Below are positions 25,711 through 36,577 of a DNA stretch of 64,000 nucleotides, in pieces. Numbering within the stretch: the first letter of the stretch is position 1; every line of letters starts with the position of its first letter. The position numbers were made by a program, and so were the translations under genes. The notes under the pieces are model-generated. The model was not told the origin of the DNA. It saw nothing but the letters and a program-made list of their open reading frames with translations, and did no database searches. The DNA is from Stratiolaelaps scimitus (Eukaryota; Arthropoda; Arachnida; Mesostigmata; Laelapidae), in NCBI GenBank assembly GCA_019614645.1, contig JABWDB010000018.1, positions 434,001 through 498,000 of the forward strand, given 5' to 3'.

Positions 25711-26726
25711 AGGTGATATAACGCCATATCGTTGACCCATACCACCTGCGGCAATTTACAGCAGAGAATGGCTGACAACTATGACGTGCCGAGTTTAACA
25801 GCGTATAGTCAAAAAATAATAAGTGCTAAATGGGGTTGTTCATACCTCCGCTAGCTTGAATAAATACACTGGAAACGACATAAGTCTCAGGTTCAAATCC
25901 TGTCGTGGCTGTTCTCGGGGACGTGTGGATTTTTGCTTCCGACATTTCGCACGCCCAGCGGATAAGTATCGAGAAACGTCTAATCAGAGAAGAACCGGCA
26001 CTAGCGGCCATCGGAAATTCAAAAGGTCGAGAATATGGCTGCAGTACACAGGTTTCTATGCAGCAGAGTTCCGGCCGAATAGCAGCCATAGTACAGCGAA
26101 CGTACCTTCAGTGATCCTTTCTATCGCTGTTGTTTTCTCAGCAGCCATAGATGATAAGCTTGGTTGCCACGTCCGTTGGCTGACGGCTGTTGGGAATCTC
26201 GAGGGAGATTTAGTTCACTTCGATTTGAAACGGACTCCGTCGTCTGAACGGCCGAAGCGACGAAGCGCCCTGCAATGTTTGGACTTCTTCTCCTTTCTCC
26301 CTCTCTCTCTCTTTGATGCCGTTATTGTTACCATCGCAACGGTCTCTTCTTCGGCTACGCCGGTCCCGGTATTCCGAGGCTTGAAGAGCTCCCCATGAAG
26401 TCGCCTGCCCAGCTGGCTGGATGGGCGAACAGTAGGCCTTCTGGAAGAAAAGTCGCTACTGCTGACTCCGGATCACAACGGCGTGCGTGAGGGACGACGA
26501 GGTGAGGCTGTCGATACGGCGGGGGCTCTAAACGAAATTGAACGTATACAGCACACGCGGAAACGCACGCAGATACTGATCTGAACGAAGCCGTAGGAGT
26601 GCAGTGACAGAAGTAGTCGTATTATGTAATAGGTAACAGTGAGCATGGGCAAGTATAGGACACGACCATACCAGGTAGGCGGTGGGTGATGACAGCCAAG
26701 GACTCACTACCCAATAATCATGTTGC
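25711..26726. other. Non-coding stretch between tRNA-Ala and mariner
   Basis: No gene is supported. The block from about 25820 to 26400 is open over 191 codons on the plus strand, but the translation is not recognisable and the frame overlaps another open frame on the opposite strand. An orphan B-box-like sequence lies at 25890-25900. Confidence 0.55.
25890..25900 (+). other. Orphan tRNA B-box-like sequence
   Basis: ggttcaaatcc fits the B-box consensus and sits in a small tRNA T-arm-like hairpin (cagg/cctg). No acceptor, D or anticodon arm can be matched upstream. It lies about 180 bp from the real tRNA-Ala and on the opposite strand. Confidence 0.35.
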
Positions 26727-26728
26727 TA

Positions 26729-26760
26729 TTAGGACATACACTTCAAAATTTCGCGCCTTT
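26729..26760 (+). repeat. Left terminal inverted repeat of mariner
   Basis: A 32-bp repeat, identical to the inverted right end at 29 positions; the transposase N-terminal domain would bind here. It directly follows the TA target dinucleotide. Confidence 0.93.
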
Positions 26761-26873
26761 CGAATGGCGCATAATCCGAACTACGCGATAGAATGCGTTC
26801 ATTTTTGGCGTGGGTACGCGGCGTGAACATGGCTTCTTTTTGAACACTAAGTGGTTTCGATACGATCAGAAAG

Positions 26874-27926
26874 ATGGACGCTGCAGCAAAAAGTTCAAAT
26901 TCCCCCAAAAATCAACGGGAAAACATCAAGTTTTTGTTTCTCCAAGGACACCCTCCACCTGAAATCCATCGACAATTAGTGAAGGCGTACGGTAGGTCTG
27001 CCTTATGCCTGCGCATGGTGCAAATTTGGTGCAAGCGATTTAACAGTGGAGATATGGACACTGATGAGCATCGAGGAGGGGACCACAAAGCAGGTGCGAC
27101 AAGGGACGAACGGATTGACAGAATCAAGGCAGCTTTTGAGCAAACCAGAGCTTGGTCCATGATGTCTTTGTCGGCTGAAACTGGGATTCCTCAGTCAACG
27201 TGTCATAATATTATCACCAATATACTGAAGATGACGAAAATCAATGCAAAATGGGTTCCCCATATCCTGAGTGCTGAGCAGATGAAAATGCGTGTGGAGT
27301 GTTCGACATTTAATTTGAAGACCTATACGCAACAAACCAGTCGCTTAGAGCACACCGTGTCGATAGACGAGACATGGGTTAACCTGGCTAGACCCCCTGA
27401 GAAGGACCAAGCAAAACAGTGGCTCCAACAAGGTGAAGTGGCGGCGTCTGTGGCAGTGCCAGATAGATTCGGACGAAAGGTGTTGATGATACTCGCTCTG
27501 GATATCAAGGGTGTTTGCTATTATGAAATATTGGCGGCAAACGAAAAACTCAATGCTCCCCGATATCTCGGCTTCTTGAAAGGATTGATGAACAAATGGC
27601 GTGGGGATCGACAGCACCGAGTGTGGTTACTCGACGACAACGCAAAACCTCACCGCACTGCTGAAATTACGGCCTGGATGGAGGGGAACAATATTGAGCG
27701 ATGGCATCAACCTCCATATTCTCCTGATTTAAGCCCGTGTGATTATGGTTGTTTCCATGCATTAAAAAGGGCAATAGGTGGGGTTCCATATGCAACCGTC
27801 GACTTACTCGCAAAAGCAATAGATAACGAAATTATATATGGAAATGCAAATGGTAAATATTTGGCTATTTCAAAACTCCCAGAACGCTGGAATCGGTGTG
27901 TCAATAAAGCTGGATGGTACCTCTAA
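26874..27926 (+). CDS. Mariner transposase, D,D34D type
   Basis: This 350-residue protein has the family's usual length and no stop or frameshift. Residues 15-60 form the first helix-turn-helix and about 75-115 the second; together they bind the terminal repeats. The linker (60-75) carries HRGGDHKAG where most mariners have a GRP-type motif. The mariner signature WVPHIL is at 127-132. The catalytic triad is D165 (SIDETW), D255 (LLDDNAKPH) and D290 (SPCDY), with exactly 34 residues between the last two. The second signature, YSPDL, is at 282-286. The enzyme cuts both strands at the element ends and joins them to a TA target. The ATG at 26874 is the first in the frame and lies 145 bp from the element's left end, with the stop 87 bp before the right end. 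All key residues are present, so it may be active; the odd linker is the only visible reservation. Confidence 0.96.
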   Translation: MDAAAKSSNSPKNQRENIKFLFLQGHPPPEIHRQLVKAYGRSALCLRMVQIWCKRFNSGDMDTDEHRGGDHKAGATRDERIDRIKAAFEQTRAWSMMSLSAETGIPQSTCHNIITNILKMTKINAKWVPHILSAEQMKMRVECSTFNLKTYTQQTSRLEHTVSIDETWVNLARPPEKDQAKQWLQQGEVAASVAVPDRFGRKVLMILALDIKGVCYYEILAANEKLNAPRYLGFLKGLMNKWRGDRQHRVWLLDDNAKPHRTAEITAWMEGNNIERWHQPPYSPDLSPCDYGCFHALKRAIGGVPYATVDLLAKAIDNEIIYGNANGKYLAISKLPERWNRCVNKAGWYL

Positions 27927-27981
27927 CTCATACCAAAAAATCTTTGTTCTACCTCATTTAGTTCAAAAGTTATTGTCATTT

Positions 27982-28013
27982 AAAGAGGCGAAATTTTGAA
28001 GTGTATGCCCTAA
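27982..28013 (-). repeat. Right terminal inverted repeat of mariner
   Basis: Inverted partner of the left end, with three differences over 32 bp. It is followed by the TA target duplication at 28014-28015. Confidence 0.93.
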
Positions 28014-29574
28014 TATCTAGAGATCGGTTGTATCAATGACAACGGGAATAAGCAGGAATAGTCTCCGTCGGGAGTGAACGTCCATCAAGGTCATGCGTGT
28101 CATTGGAATATTAGATGATACTGCTTGCGTAGGCACGATTCGACTCGGCGATTATACTCGCTATTCGAAATTCGCATTTTGTACCCATTTCTCAGCGTGG
28201 CGGGGATAGCGTGGCATTTAGATCACTGTGTTGCACCTCGTTGCGGCGCACCGGTACACACACTTGGAAATAGACCAACAATCCGGACAAACCGGAAACC
28301 GAACATTGAGTCCTGTTATAATAATAGGGGAAGGTCGTTGCAAAGCCGTCTCATATCATAAATTCGGAATCGACCCACGAACAAGGATACGGCCAAACCT
28401 CTGCAAGCTCTCTTGATGTATTGCTTAAACGGACAAAGCAATCTGTTTGCTATCGTGTGTTTGCGCACGTTGTCGTCTCGCTGGCCCGCCCCCTTTTTTT
28501 GAGTAGACCTCCAGATACCCGTTGAGGACTTTGTATTTCGTGGTAACGCCTAGACGCGACGAGGAGAGAACGGTCACTCTGAAGTCCCGAGCCGCTCCCG
28601 ACTGCGAGGCATGGTGGCAGCCAAGGAGATGGGGTGTATGAAGCGTTCTTCGCCGAACGTCAATGAGATTTTGGTAACGGAATTCTTTGTCAGCAACAAG
28701 GCGGAGGGACGTTTCGAACGTCTCTTCACGTTTGGCCTATTTCACTTCTTCGATAAGATTTGGCTCTCGCACAGCCTTTTCTTTTTCTAGGAGAGGCGCG
28801 TCTCGTTGTTGAAATGGGGCTATTCTTTGCAATGGTCCTCTCTACACAAGCTGCGTTCGCGGGTCTGGCCCAGTGAACGACGCACCGTGCTAGATGCCTG
28901 GCGTTTTCTTTGAAGATGCTTACAGGAGGCTCTTATCCAATTTTTGTATTATCGACACACAATGGTATCGGATATTAAATTCAGGCAGGCTCCCATAGAT
29001 GAAGGTGTAGATGAGAACTTGATGCGGAATTCAGGAGGACAGGTTGGTGCGTTCTAGCCGGCAACGTAGCATCGTCCTTAAGGATATTTTCCGTGCAGAT
29101 GTGTTTGTCGATTCGCGACTGAATAAAACAATCTAATCGATTGCGGCGGGGAGACAGCTAAACTAAAAATAGCTTCTCCTCCTAGTACAAAAACACCTCA
29201 GATCGTCTGACTGCTTGAGAGAACTCAGTACCATAGGATCAGGAAACGCGAAACCACAGCTGGTAAAAATGTGGCTTGCTCAATTCAATTACGGCTTTCG
29301 AGAATGACACCACAAGACGAACCAGATGGGCCCAGCAAAGAACATTTTCCTGCGCCTTGCTCGACTACACAATTTTTTTAATATTGTCATTTCGTCTGGG
29401 AAACGTGTGTTTAACTCCTCCGGGTAATGATGTACATAGAAGGATTTTACAATCTGTATGCGTCCCGGTATACTTTTAGTTTGTTATTACCTGTATAACA
29501 CCTCGTTGTGATGCTATAATAACAACAGTATTATAGCTAACCCTATCTATCAGTGTGGTGGCTTGGGCAGCTGA

Positions 29575-29585
29575 GGTTCAAGTCC
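29575..29585 (+). other. Orphan tRNA B-box-like sequence
   Basis: ggttcaagtcc fits the B-box consensus. The region to its left has no foldable tRNA. It resembles the sequences at 15092 and 25890, including a following CCGC/TGTC-like extension. Confidence 0.3.
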
Positions 29586-32500
29586 CGCGACCTGGTGACA
29601 TATAAGAGAACTTAAGCATTGTAAAACTGCAGTTCCTTTCATCAACCAATATAGCCTTTACTTTACTTTACCATATACTGTCTAATAGCACCATAGTCAT
29701 TTTGGTACAGCACTCATACAGATTATTATGAGGATCCTGGTATGTGAAATCCCAACCTAAGCCTTCTATGAACGAATTCAAGATTCTCAGCTATCTTGCT
29801 ATAGCAAGCACAATTTGAATTATAACCGCACGCTGCGTTTACGCAGTTGGAAGACCAAAAGTAATAGGGTGTGAAAATTTACAACGGAGTACACATAGAA
29901 GCCTCTGCTCATTGTGTCGTCGTCTTTTACAGCATTATTCTACAGAACGTCTTTAATTGCATGGCAGCACAAATGCCACCCCCTGATAGCCATCCCACTG
30001 GCTTTGTATGCATCTGGGGGCGTTTTTTCTTGCTAGGTCAACACTTGACGCAACGCTTTCGTGCCATCTCATCTCGAAATCTCACTTTCCTCTCGTCGAT
30101 GGCTCGCTGACAGCAGCCGCACGGAGCGGGATCCGGGGTCCCGTCGCCACAGGCAGGAACGGCAGACTGCTCTGTATAGGGGAGGTAGTTGGGGAAAGCA
30201 ATGGTGCCGTTCGCCGTGGTATAGTGCCCGGTCGTCTGAGAGGTACGAAGGCCTGCCTCACCTATTTCAGGGTAAATCACCTCCTTCTCGAGTCAATATC
30301 CCTCGGTTCCACCCTCGCTCCGAAGCTCGAGGCCCGGTCGTGTGACGCTCGACCGACGTCTTATGAGTTTCGTTAGCACTCCCCTCGTCGTCACTAACAC
30401 CGGTACAACGGCATCCTCTCCCCAAGCTCTAGGATCTCTCGGGACGGGGAGCCTTGTAGTAGACGGAGGGAATTGGGATTGGCCAGCGACTTGAACGTCC
30501 AGCGGCTTGCCGCGCTGAAGCGAAGAGCCAGGCCGCTGCTACCGCCACCACCGGGTGGCTTCGCTGCTTGCCTTAGCTGCACTGAGGTTCGTCGTATCGA
30601 GCCGACGGACGATACGCACACGTGCATGTGCATTCACACACAGGCACACAAACAAGCACTCATACAAACAGACACACCCGCGCTATATATATATAAAGGT
30701 CGGGGATTCAGTGCGCCGACCCCCTCCCCCTCCCAAGGCGAACATCGTAGCCACGTTCTAGTGGCTGAGGCCGTCACGAAAAAGACCTATTATAGGCCGC
30801 TTCGATAGGCTGTTTAGCAGAGAAACGGCGTGTTGCCAGGGAGCTACGGGCGGTTGATGTCTCGGCTTAACCGCTTTAGTCGGGAACAGCCCTCCGACGT
30901 GTACGGACAGCGGGCAAAAAGTCAAGCGGGGTGCAGTTAAATAAATTTACAGTGTTGATTGGTATTGGCTGCTCGAGCTTCGAGGAGGAATTCAATGAGT
31001 AGAGCGCAATCTACGCTGAATCAAGCTAGGAACCCGTAGGATTCAGCCGCTGGACCTACGCCCAACGATATAAGCGGGCGTCTGCACGTCTTTGGAAGTT
31101 ATATGGCAGTGTCTACGGCGTGCTGCGATCCGCGCCAGTGGAGCACAGTGGCAAATCTCATAACACCTTGAACCTAAGCGTCTAAATAGAGAAGGGCTCT
31201 AGTGGTTTTTTCCTAATATTTAGTCGAGAGGTTCTATGCCAGGCGTGCAAATCGCAATCCATTGATGTCCACATACGAGCCTCGTTGTTTTGTGCTTAAA
31301 TCAGTCTGTCTGTCTTTGACAGAACGTTTAATTAATGTTGACAACCTAAGCGCTGTACTCGTGCCTTCAGAGCGGCCTTTATGTCGGTTTCTCCCTGTGG
31401 TTCACAATCGTGGGGAGCTGAGACAGTCGCACAACCAGATTGCATTCAAAGAAGCTGCACAAGCCTATGGAGCATTGCGTTTCTTTAGAATACTTCATAT
31501 GGTGGTTTTGCATAAAACTCTTTCCAATGCCCATAATGGCTTTTTCAAATCCTGCATAGTTATTGACACAGTGCATTTTCTAGTACGAGCAGAACCGCTG
31601 CACGGGCTGTCAAACGTTTAGGGACTTCTACCACTGAGTTCAACGGGGCCACGCAAATTGGCCTTAAAGGTGTAATAATGTTTGACCTTTGTTTGCTTGA
31701 CCCTAACCTGCAGTCATTGATGGCTAATCAAATTTTCTGGATCATCGTGTGGTAAATTTCAAATGTGTGTTATGTTCAACCAACAACCGCCAAAGGGCCC
31801 ATGCCTGGACGTCACCTCATAACCAACGAATGACTAAATAAATGCAGAGAATTTTCTACGAGAACATGTTTGCTCCGAATTACCATTTGAAGTTAACAAT
31901 ATACTCCACGCACAGACGTCCATAGGGTACCGTGACAAGGTTCGCCACTTATGTCACCCCGATCTCCGTGGGCCCTTCTCTCTCTCTCTGTTCGTGTGTG
32001 TCTTTTTCACTGGCACCCATTGCCCCTACCTTTCCGCTGGCAGCGTTTGCTCTTCCTTTGCCTGTGATTCTATTTCGAATTTCTCTCTGCATCGCCTCGC
32101 GCGATTCGTGCACGCACGTGGGGGCGTTGTACTTGTTGTTGTTGTAGTTGCTTCTGCTGCCGCAGCGGAGTGTTCGAATGCAAAACATCTACCCGTCAGC
32201 AAATCGTTCGTCAGATGTCGGGTTCGGTCCATGCCTGTACCGTGCTCGTCGCCGACGCGAGAGGTCCCCGGGGCGACAGTGTTTACAAGATGGCTGGCTG
32301 GCTGCATGGCAGGCCGGATGGCCTGTCGATGCTGCGTTTTGCCTACTACGACGGCACAGCGGAGTCAAGGAGGAGGCCGGCTAGAGACCGCGGGGTTTGA
32401 CTGGGGGGGTAGCAAAGAAGACCTCAGAAAGGGGCTGTTCGGGCATCGAGCGGGGTGGTGGGACATGATTTACGAGGTTTCCGTCGGAACCACTCAGAAA

Positions 32501-33012
32501 AGGGCGTCGTGAACGAACCAAGAATACTGATGAGAGCAGATGACACTAGTCGTCCACGGGCTCGATACCGAACGCCCTTCTATCAGGCCCGAGTAGTTCG
32601 TAGTGTGTCGGGGTACGTTTGGTGTGCACCAACGCCAACCAAGTGGTAACACTCTACCCCCTATTTTCAATGTGCACCGACTGGGGTACAGGGCCGATGA
32701 GGTTGCCATTTTGTAGCGTAGCCTAGGCTGATCCTTCTCAAACGAAAACACTCGACACTTGAAAGTCGATACCGGTTGCTGACTGAAGGGCCAAGCAGGG
32801 AAGCAATGAGCGGGCGTGCGGGCTACGGTACACGCAAGCTGCAGGGCAGCAGGCCTAGAGCCAGAGCAACAACGTGGGCCGGGGCTTCAACGGAAAAGAA
32901 ACATGTCGAAACGGAGTCAAGATGTTCCCGCCGTTCGTGATCCGTTCTCCGATTCGCATCTCTCCCTTGTTTGACCTAGATATATGGGATGCTCACGATT
33001 TCCTATGATGCC

Positions 33013-33034
33013 ATATATATATATATATATATAT
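33013..33034. repeat. (AT)n microsatellite
   Basis: Perfect AT run of 11 units. Confidence 0.95.
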
Positions 33035-36000
33035 TTTGTCACCTTGTTAAGGACAACATGACAGGCAGCAGTAGGTTGTAGACCAGCACAAGCTGTAGTC
33101 CACTCAAAGGAACATAGCGGTAACGGTGCAGACTCGCTTGCGGCTAATTGAATTCACCACATGTAATGTGTCTCGCATTGTCCCATCATCTCCGGGCTGG
33201 CTAAGCGACTCGCCATTGTCTTTTTTGCCTTAAACTGTCATCATCCCTTTGAATGTTCGCGCTGTCGACGCCGCCGCCGCTGCTGCTTCTGACCGGTAAC
33301 TGTCTCGTTCAGGTGCCACCGTTCCACGGTGTTCCTTCGAATGCTCTATTCGAATTGCTCCTTCCTTCAGACACTGGCGTCCTCCTGACAGCTAAACAGC
33401 AGGCCTTACACATATACGATGTTTAACATTGTGAACGCTTGTGCTGGGGTTCATTTGCTCTGCTCTGATTGAACGAATCTTGCGCGACCGCGAAGGAGCC
33501 TTGCCAGAGGTGCCAGACCTGCTAACGCATTCAAATTTATAGATACCCATCATCTATAATTCTATGTGCTACATACTTCATTAAAGTTGTATTCGCTGTG
33601 AGGAGCACGCCGTTTTTGCCAAATACATTACTTTTTCAATAGAAATAATAATAATAATGATAATTATTGTGATTATGATAAAACATGTATCCTGCTTTTG
33701 TGTCGATGCCATCTCAGCTGCTTTCTTGCAAGTGGCATTCCAACTACTGAATGCCAAAGTGACGCCGTGTTGAGCGGGTGATCCTGAACGGACGGCAAAG
33801 GGGTCCCGGGGGTCCGGGGGTGGTGGTGGGGGGGGGAGGCATACGTATGAAGTGTATGAAGAAAATGCACCTTTCGGTCCGGTGAGATGCCTCTATTCGG
33901 CAAGCGGGGTGTCGCCCTAACGATGTCTTCGGGGCCGTTCTCGCTGCCAGGACGCACAGGACGACACCGCATCAAGGAGGACCTGGCAAAGTGCAACCTT
34001 GGCCAGGAGTTGCCGCCAAGATCTCGTTACTTCCGCAGTTCCTGCAGGCCCGCCGGAGCAGTGGCGGTAGTTCTTATGCAACCTTAATGGTCTTAATGAC
34101 GTTAACTCGACTCGGTCGGGGCTTTCTACCGCCGAGCAAACGGATCTTCATCTCTGTCTCGCGGAGCGAGCGACACGCGTGGCCGTGCTGAAGACCCTAC
34201 CGACTTATCGGTGTGGCATACAGAAAGGCCGCCGGTACTGTTGGTTGAGGAGGGCATGTTGGTCGCACGGAAAAACACACGGTATGGAAGGGGAACCTTG
34301 CCGAACACTGCAGCTATCATGCTCATTGATTTCACCTTCACCTTAAAATGGAAAAGAATTGAGGCCCTTTTTTTGTACAATGACTTCCCGTTGTAGTCGG
34401 TCTTCTAGAGATGAGTGCATTTGCACGTGGCACGAATCGAATCACTGTAGCACAGTGAGGAAATATAAGAACGACAAGAAAACAGGGAAAGGTATCACCC
34501 AGTGAATTACTCCACTTTGGCTTTACTTAGGATTGGCCAATATGAGACGGTTATAGCTATCCGCAGTCAGTGCCCCAAGTCAAAATCGGTTCAGGGTTTA
34601 GTCAGTAAGAGTCTGACACTACCAGGCAAATATCTTAGCTGTAAGGCCTGGTGTCCATGGGATTTACCTTTAACCTCTTTAAAAAAAAATAGCTATCCGC
34701 ACCGGAGTAGTATTCAATGTATATCTGCGATGTATAATAGTCTTAATGAATGGTATTATATCTGTAGTTTTGTCGGGAAGACTAATTTAAACGTATGTAG
34801 TAAAATTTTTAAAAAAATATACAACTTAAAATGTATCGTATGCTGTAAGATTCTTGAAGGCACCTTTTATTAAACAGAGGCAGTCACACTTATATGGGTC
34901 AGCAGCTGGCAGTGTTTTCGCCGTGTCCATCGAAATCTCTGTACGCAAAACCCGGGTGAGGTCGTTTGTCAATATCGAGCGTCAATTTCACAGGTACACA
35001 TATTGATAGACAGGCGTTTTGCATCCAAAGGCAGCAGCAGCGGCTGCAGAAATAGCCATCCGAGGAGATTCACTCGGTCATTGAATGTAACCTGCCCGTG
35101 ACGTGTTATCGTGGGACGTATGATATGATTCGCTTGTGTCGCTGTTATATGCCGGCATTTCGCTGACTGTCTATACGAGTCAAGCCTCGTTGGCTGAGCT
35201 GCTTTGTGCTTTGACGAGCCTCGATGCCATGACGAATCAGCTCTGTTAGCTCCGAGCCGGAGTGTCCCCTCACCGACAGGACCCCCCTCCTGTCCCGAAC
35301 TCTGGTCGGTCACTGCCCACTTCCGCTGTGGCGACTCTGTTATAGTTATGGGTGGGGGCCACTCACGTTTTTGCCTTGCCCCTGCAATGGCCAACGTGGA
35401 CCGTTCTACGGGTGTTTACGATCGCAAATGCGGTATCCCCTTAGCCTGACATGGCCAAACCGTCGAACGCGGATCGGACTGTCCAATGTCCGTTAGGGGC
35501 ATCCTTTTGAAGCCGAAAACGGCCTTCTACAAGGGTCAATCGTCGATAGCCGGCTGCAGCATACGTCAGCAATTCGTCGGGATGACCGAGCGGTCAGCAT
35601 GCTCTTGCCCTTAGCTGAGCTTTCGAAACGCACAGCCGTACTGTAATGGAGTGATTACACACAGACACACACGGTTTCGGTCATAGGTAGACACCACATC
35701 AAGGCCTTCCTGCACCTTCATACACATTGAGTTTGCGATTGAACCTTGCCATGGTCTGGTTTTCATGAATCGGCGTTAAATCGTCGATTGTCGACGGACT
35801 AAAATTTTCGACCATTACCGCGACAGATGAGGGATGCTTCGACAAATGGTGTTCCTAGGCACAAGCTGTTTTCACGAAATGCATTGCAGGTGGATATTAG
35901 TGCCACCGTTAATAACGTTGTACCGATCTACATAGCACATTGGTAATATTAAATGTTTGATATAAAAATGCGTCCCGATGATTCGGTGAGATCGTGTATC

Positions 36001-36416
36001 ATAATAGTTAGAAATAAGTTTCGATATTCTTTGTCTACACATAGACAAGTTCGTTAAATCTGTGTTCGCCCATGTCGTGGATTTCCTGCAATGATGTATC
36101 GCTTACTCCAAAGTATTATATATTCGGTGTGGCCCCGTGCCGGAAAAATATTAGCAGTCACAGACACAGAGAAAGTGAATAGGCACAGGTGTGGCGTGCA
36201 TTTCAATTTTTGATCAAATGTTTGATGGGTGCTATAGACGATGCTGTTGGAGGACAGCTTGAGCTTTGCATGCGAATTATGATTTTCATGTTAATTAAGT
36301 GGAACAATCTACCTTGCAGTAAATATTGCGTAGGCGTATTAACTAACTGAGGACACTAATTCATAAGGAGTTTGCAACGCATTAACAAAAACGATGATGA
36401 TTGCCTTTTCTTTTAG

Positions 36417-36577
36417 CATCCCAAGGCGTGCCGCAACTGACAGGCAGTAGTTCGAGTGGAATGAACGCCCCAAACCAAATGGAACCTGACTTTGCCGAGC
36501 CGATCCAGAATCAAACCGTTTCGACAGGAAGAAAAGTCACCCTATCTTGTGTCGTCGACAACCTCGGCAGCTATCGC
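36417..36577 (+). CDS. Ig gene exon A: N-terminal segment and first half of Ig1
   Basis: The acceptor is ttttcttttag and the donor cgc/gtacgt. It enters in phase 1 (two bases complete a codon) and leaves in phase 0. It encodes 53 residues: a Ser/Gly-rich leader without secondary structure signals, then [13 protein letters not shown] and the first Ig1 cysteine in TLSCVV. The exon ends at NLGSYR, before the VAW of the next exon, the same break point as in insect DIP genes. Confidence 0.93.

Larger units (their letters stand above)
26729..28013 (+). mobile_element. Complete mariner transposon (Tc1/mariner superfamily)
   Basis: The element is 1285 bp long, the usual size for mariner. It is bounded by TA dinucleotides (26727-26728 and 28014-28015), the target duplication made by this superfamily. 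Terminal inverted repeats match at 29 of 32 positions: the left begins ttaggacatacacttcaaaa and the right, read inward, begins ttagggcatacacttcaaaa. A single uninterrupted transposase gene lies inside in the same orientation. Intact ends, intact target duplication and an open gene point to a fairly recent insertion. Mariner elements move by cut and paste through a DNA intermediate in the nucleus. No second copy or derived MITE is visible in this window. Confidence 0.97.
28016..36416. other. Non-coding stretch before the first secure exon
   Basis: No gene is supported. GC-rich patches lie at about 30000-30800, 31920-32700 and 33700-34200, each with overlapping unrecognised open frames. The AT-rich parts hold short open frames only. 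The last bases form a good 3' splice site (ttgccttttcttttag), so at least the right part is intron of the Ig-domain gene. Confidence 0.6.

Noticed and set aside
30260..30276. Second ratchet-like site (ctatttcag followed by ggtaaatc)
   Set aside because: An extra G separates the acceptor and donor, the donor is weak, and the pyrimidine tract is short.
32100..32200. Val/Ala-rich hydrophobic frame (VVLVVVVVASAAAA)
   Set aside because: Encoded by a GTT/GCC simple repeat, with no in-frame ATG nearby and no strong phase-1 donor.
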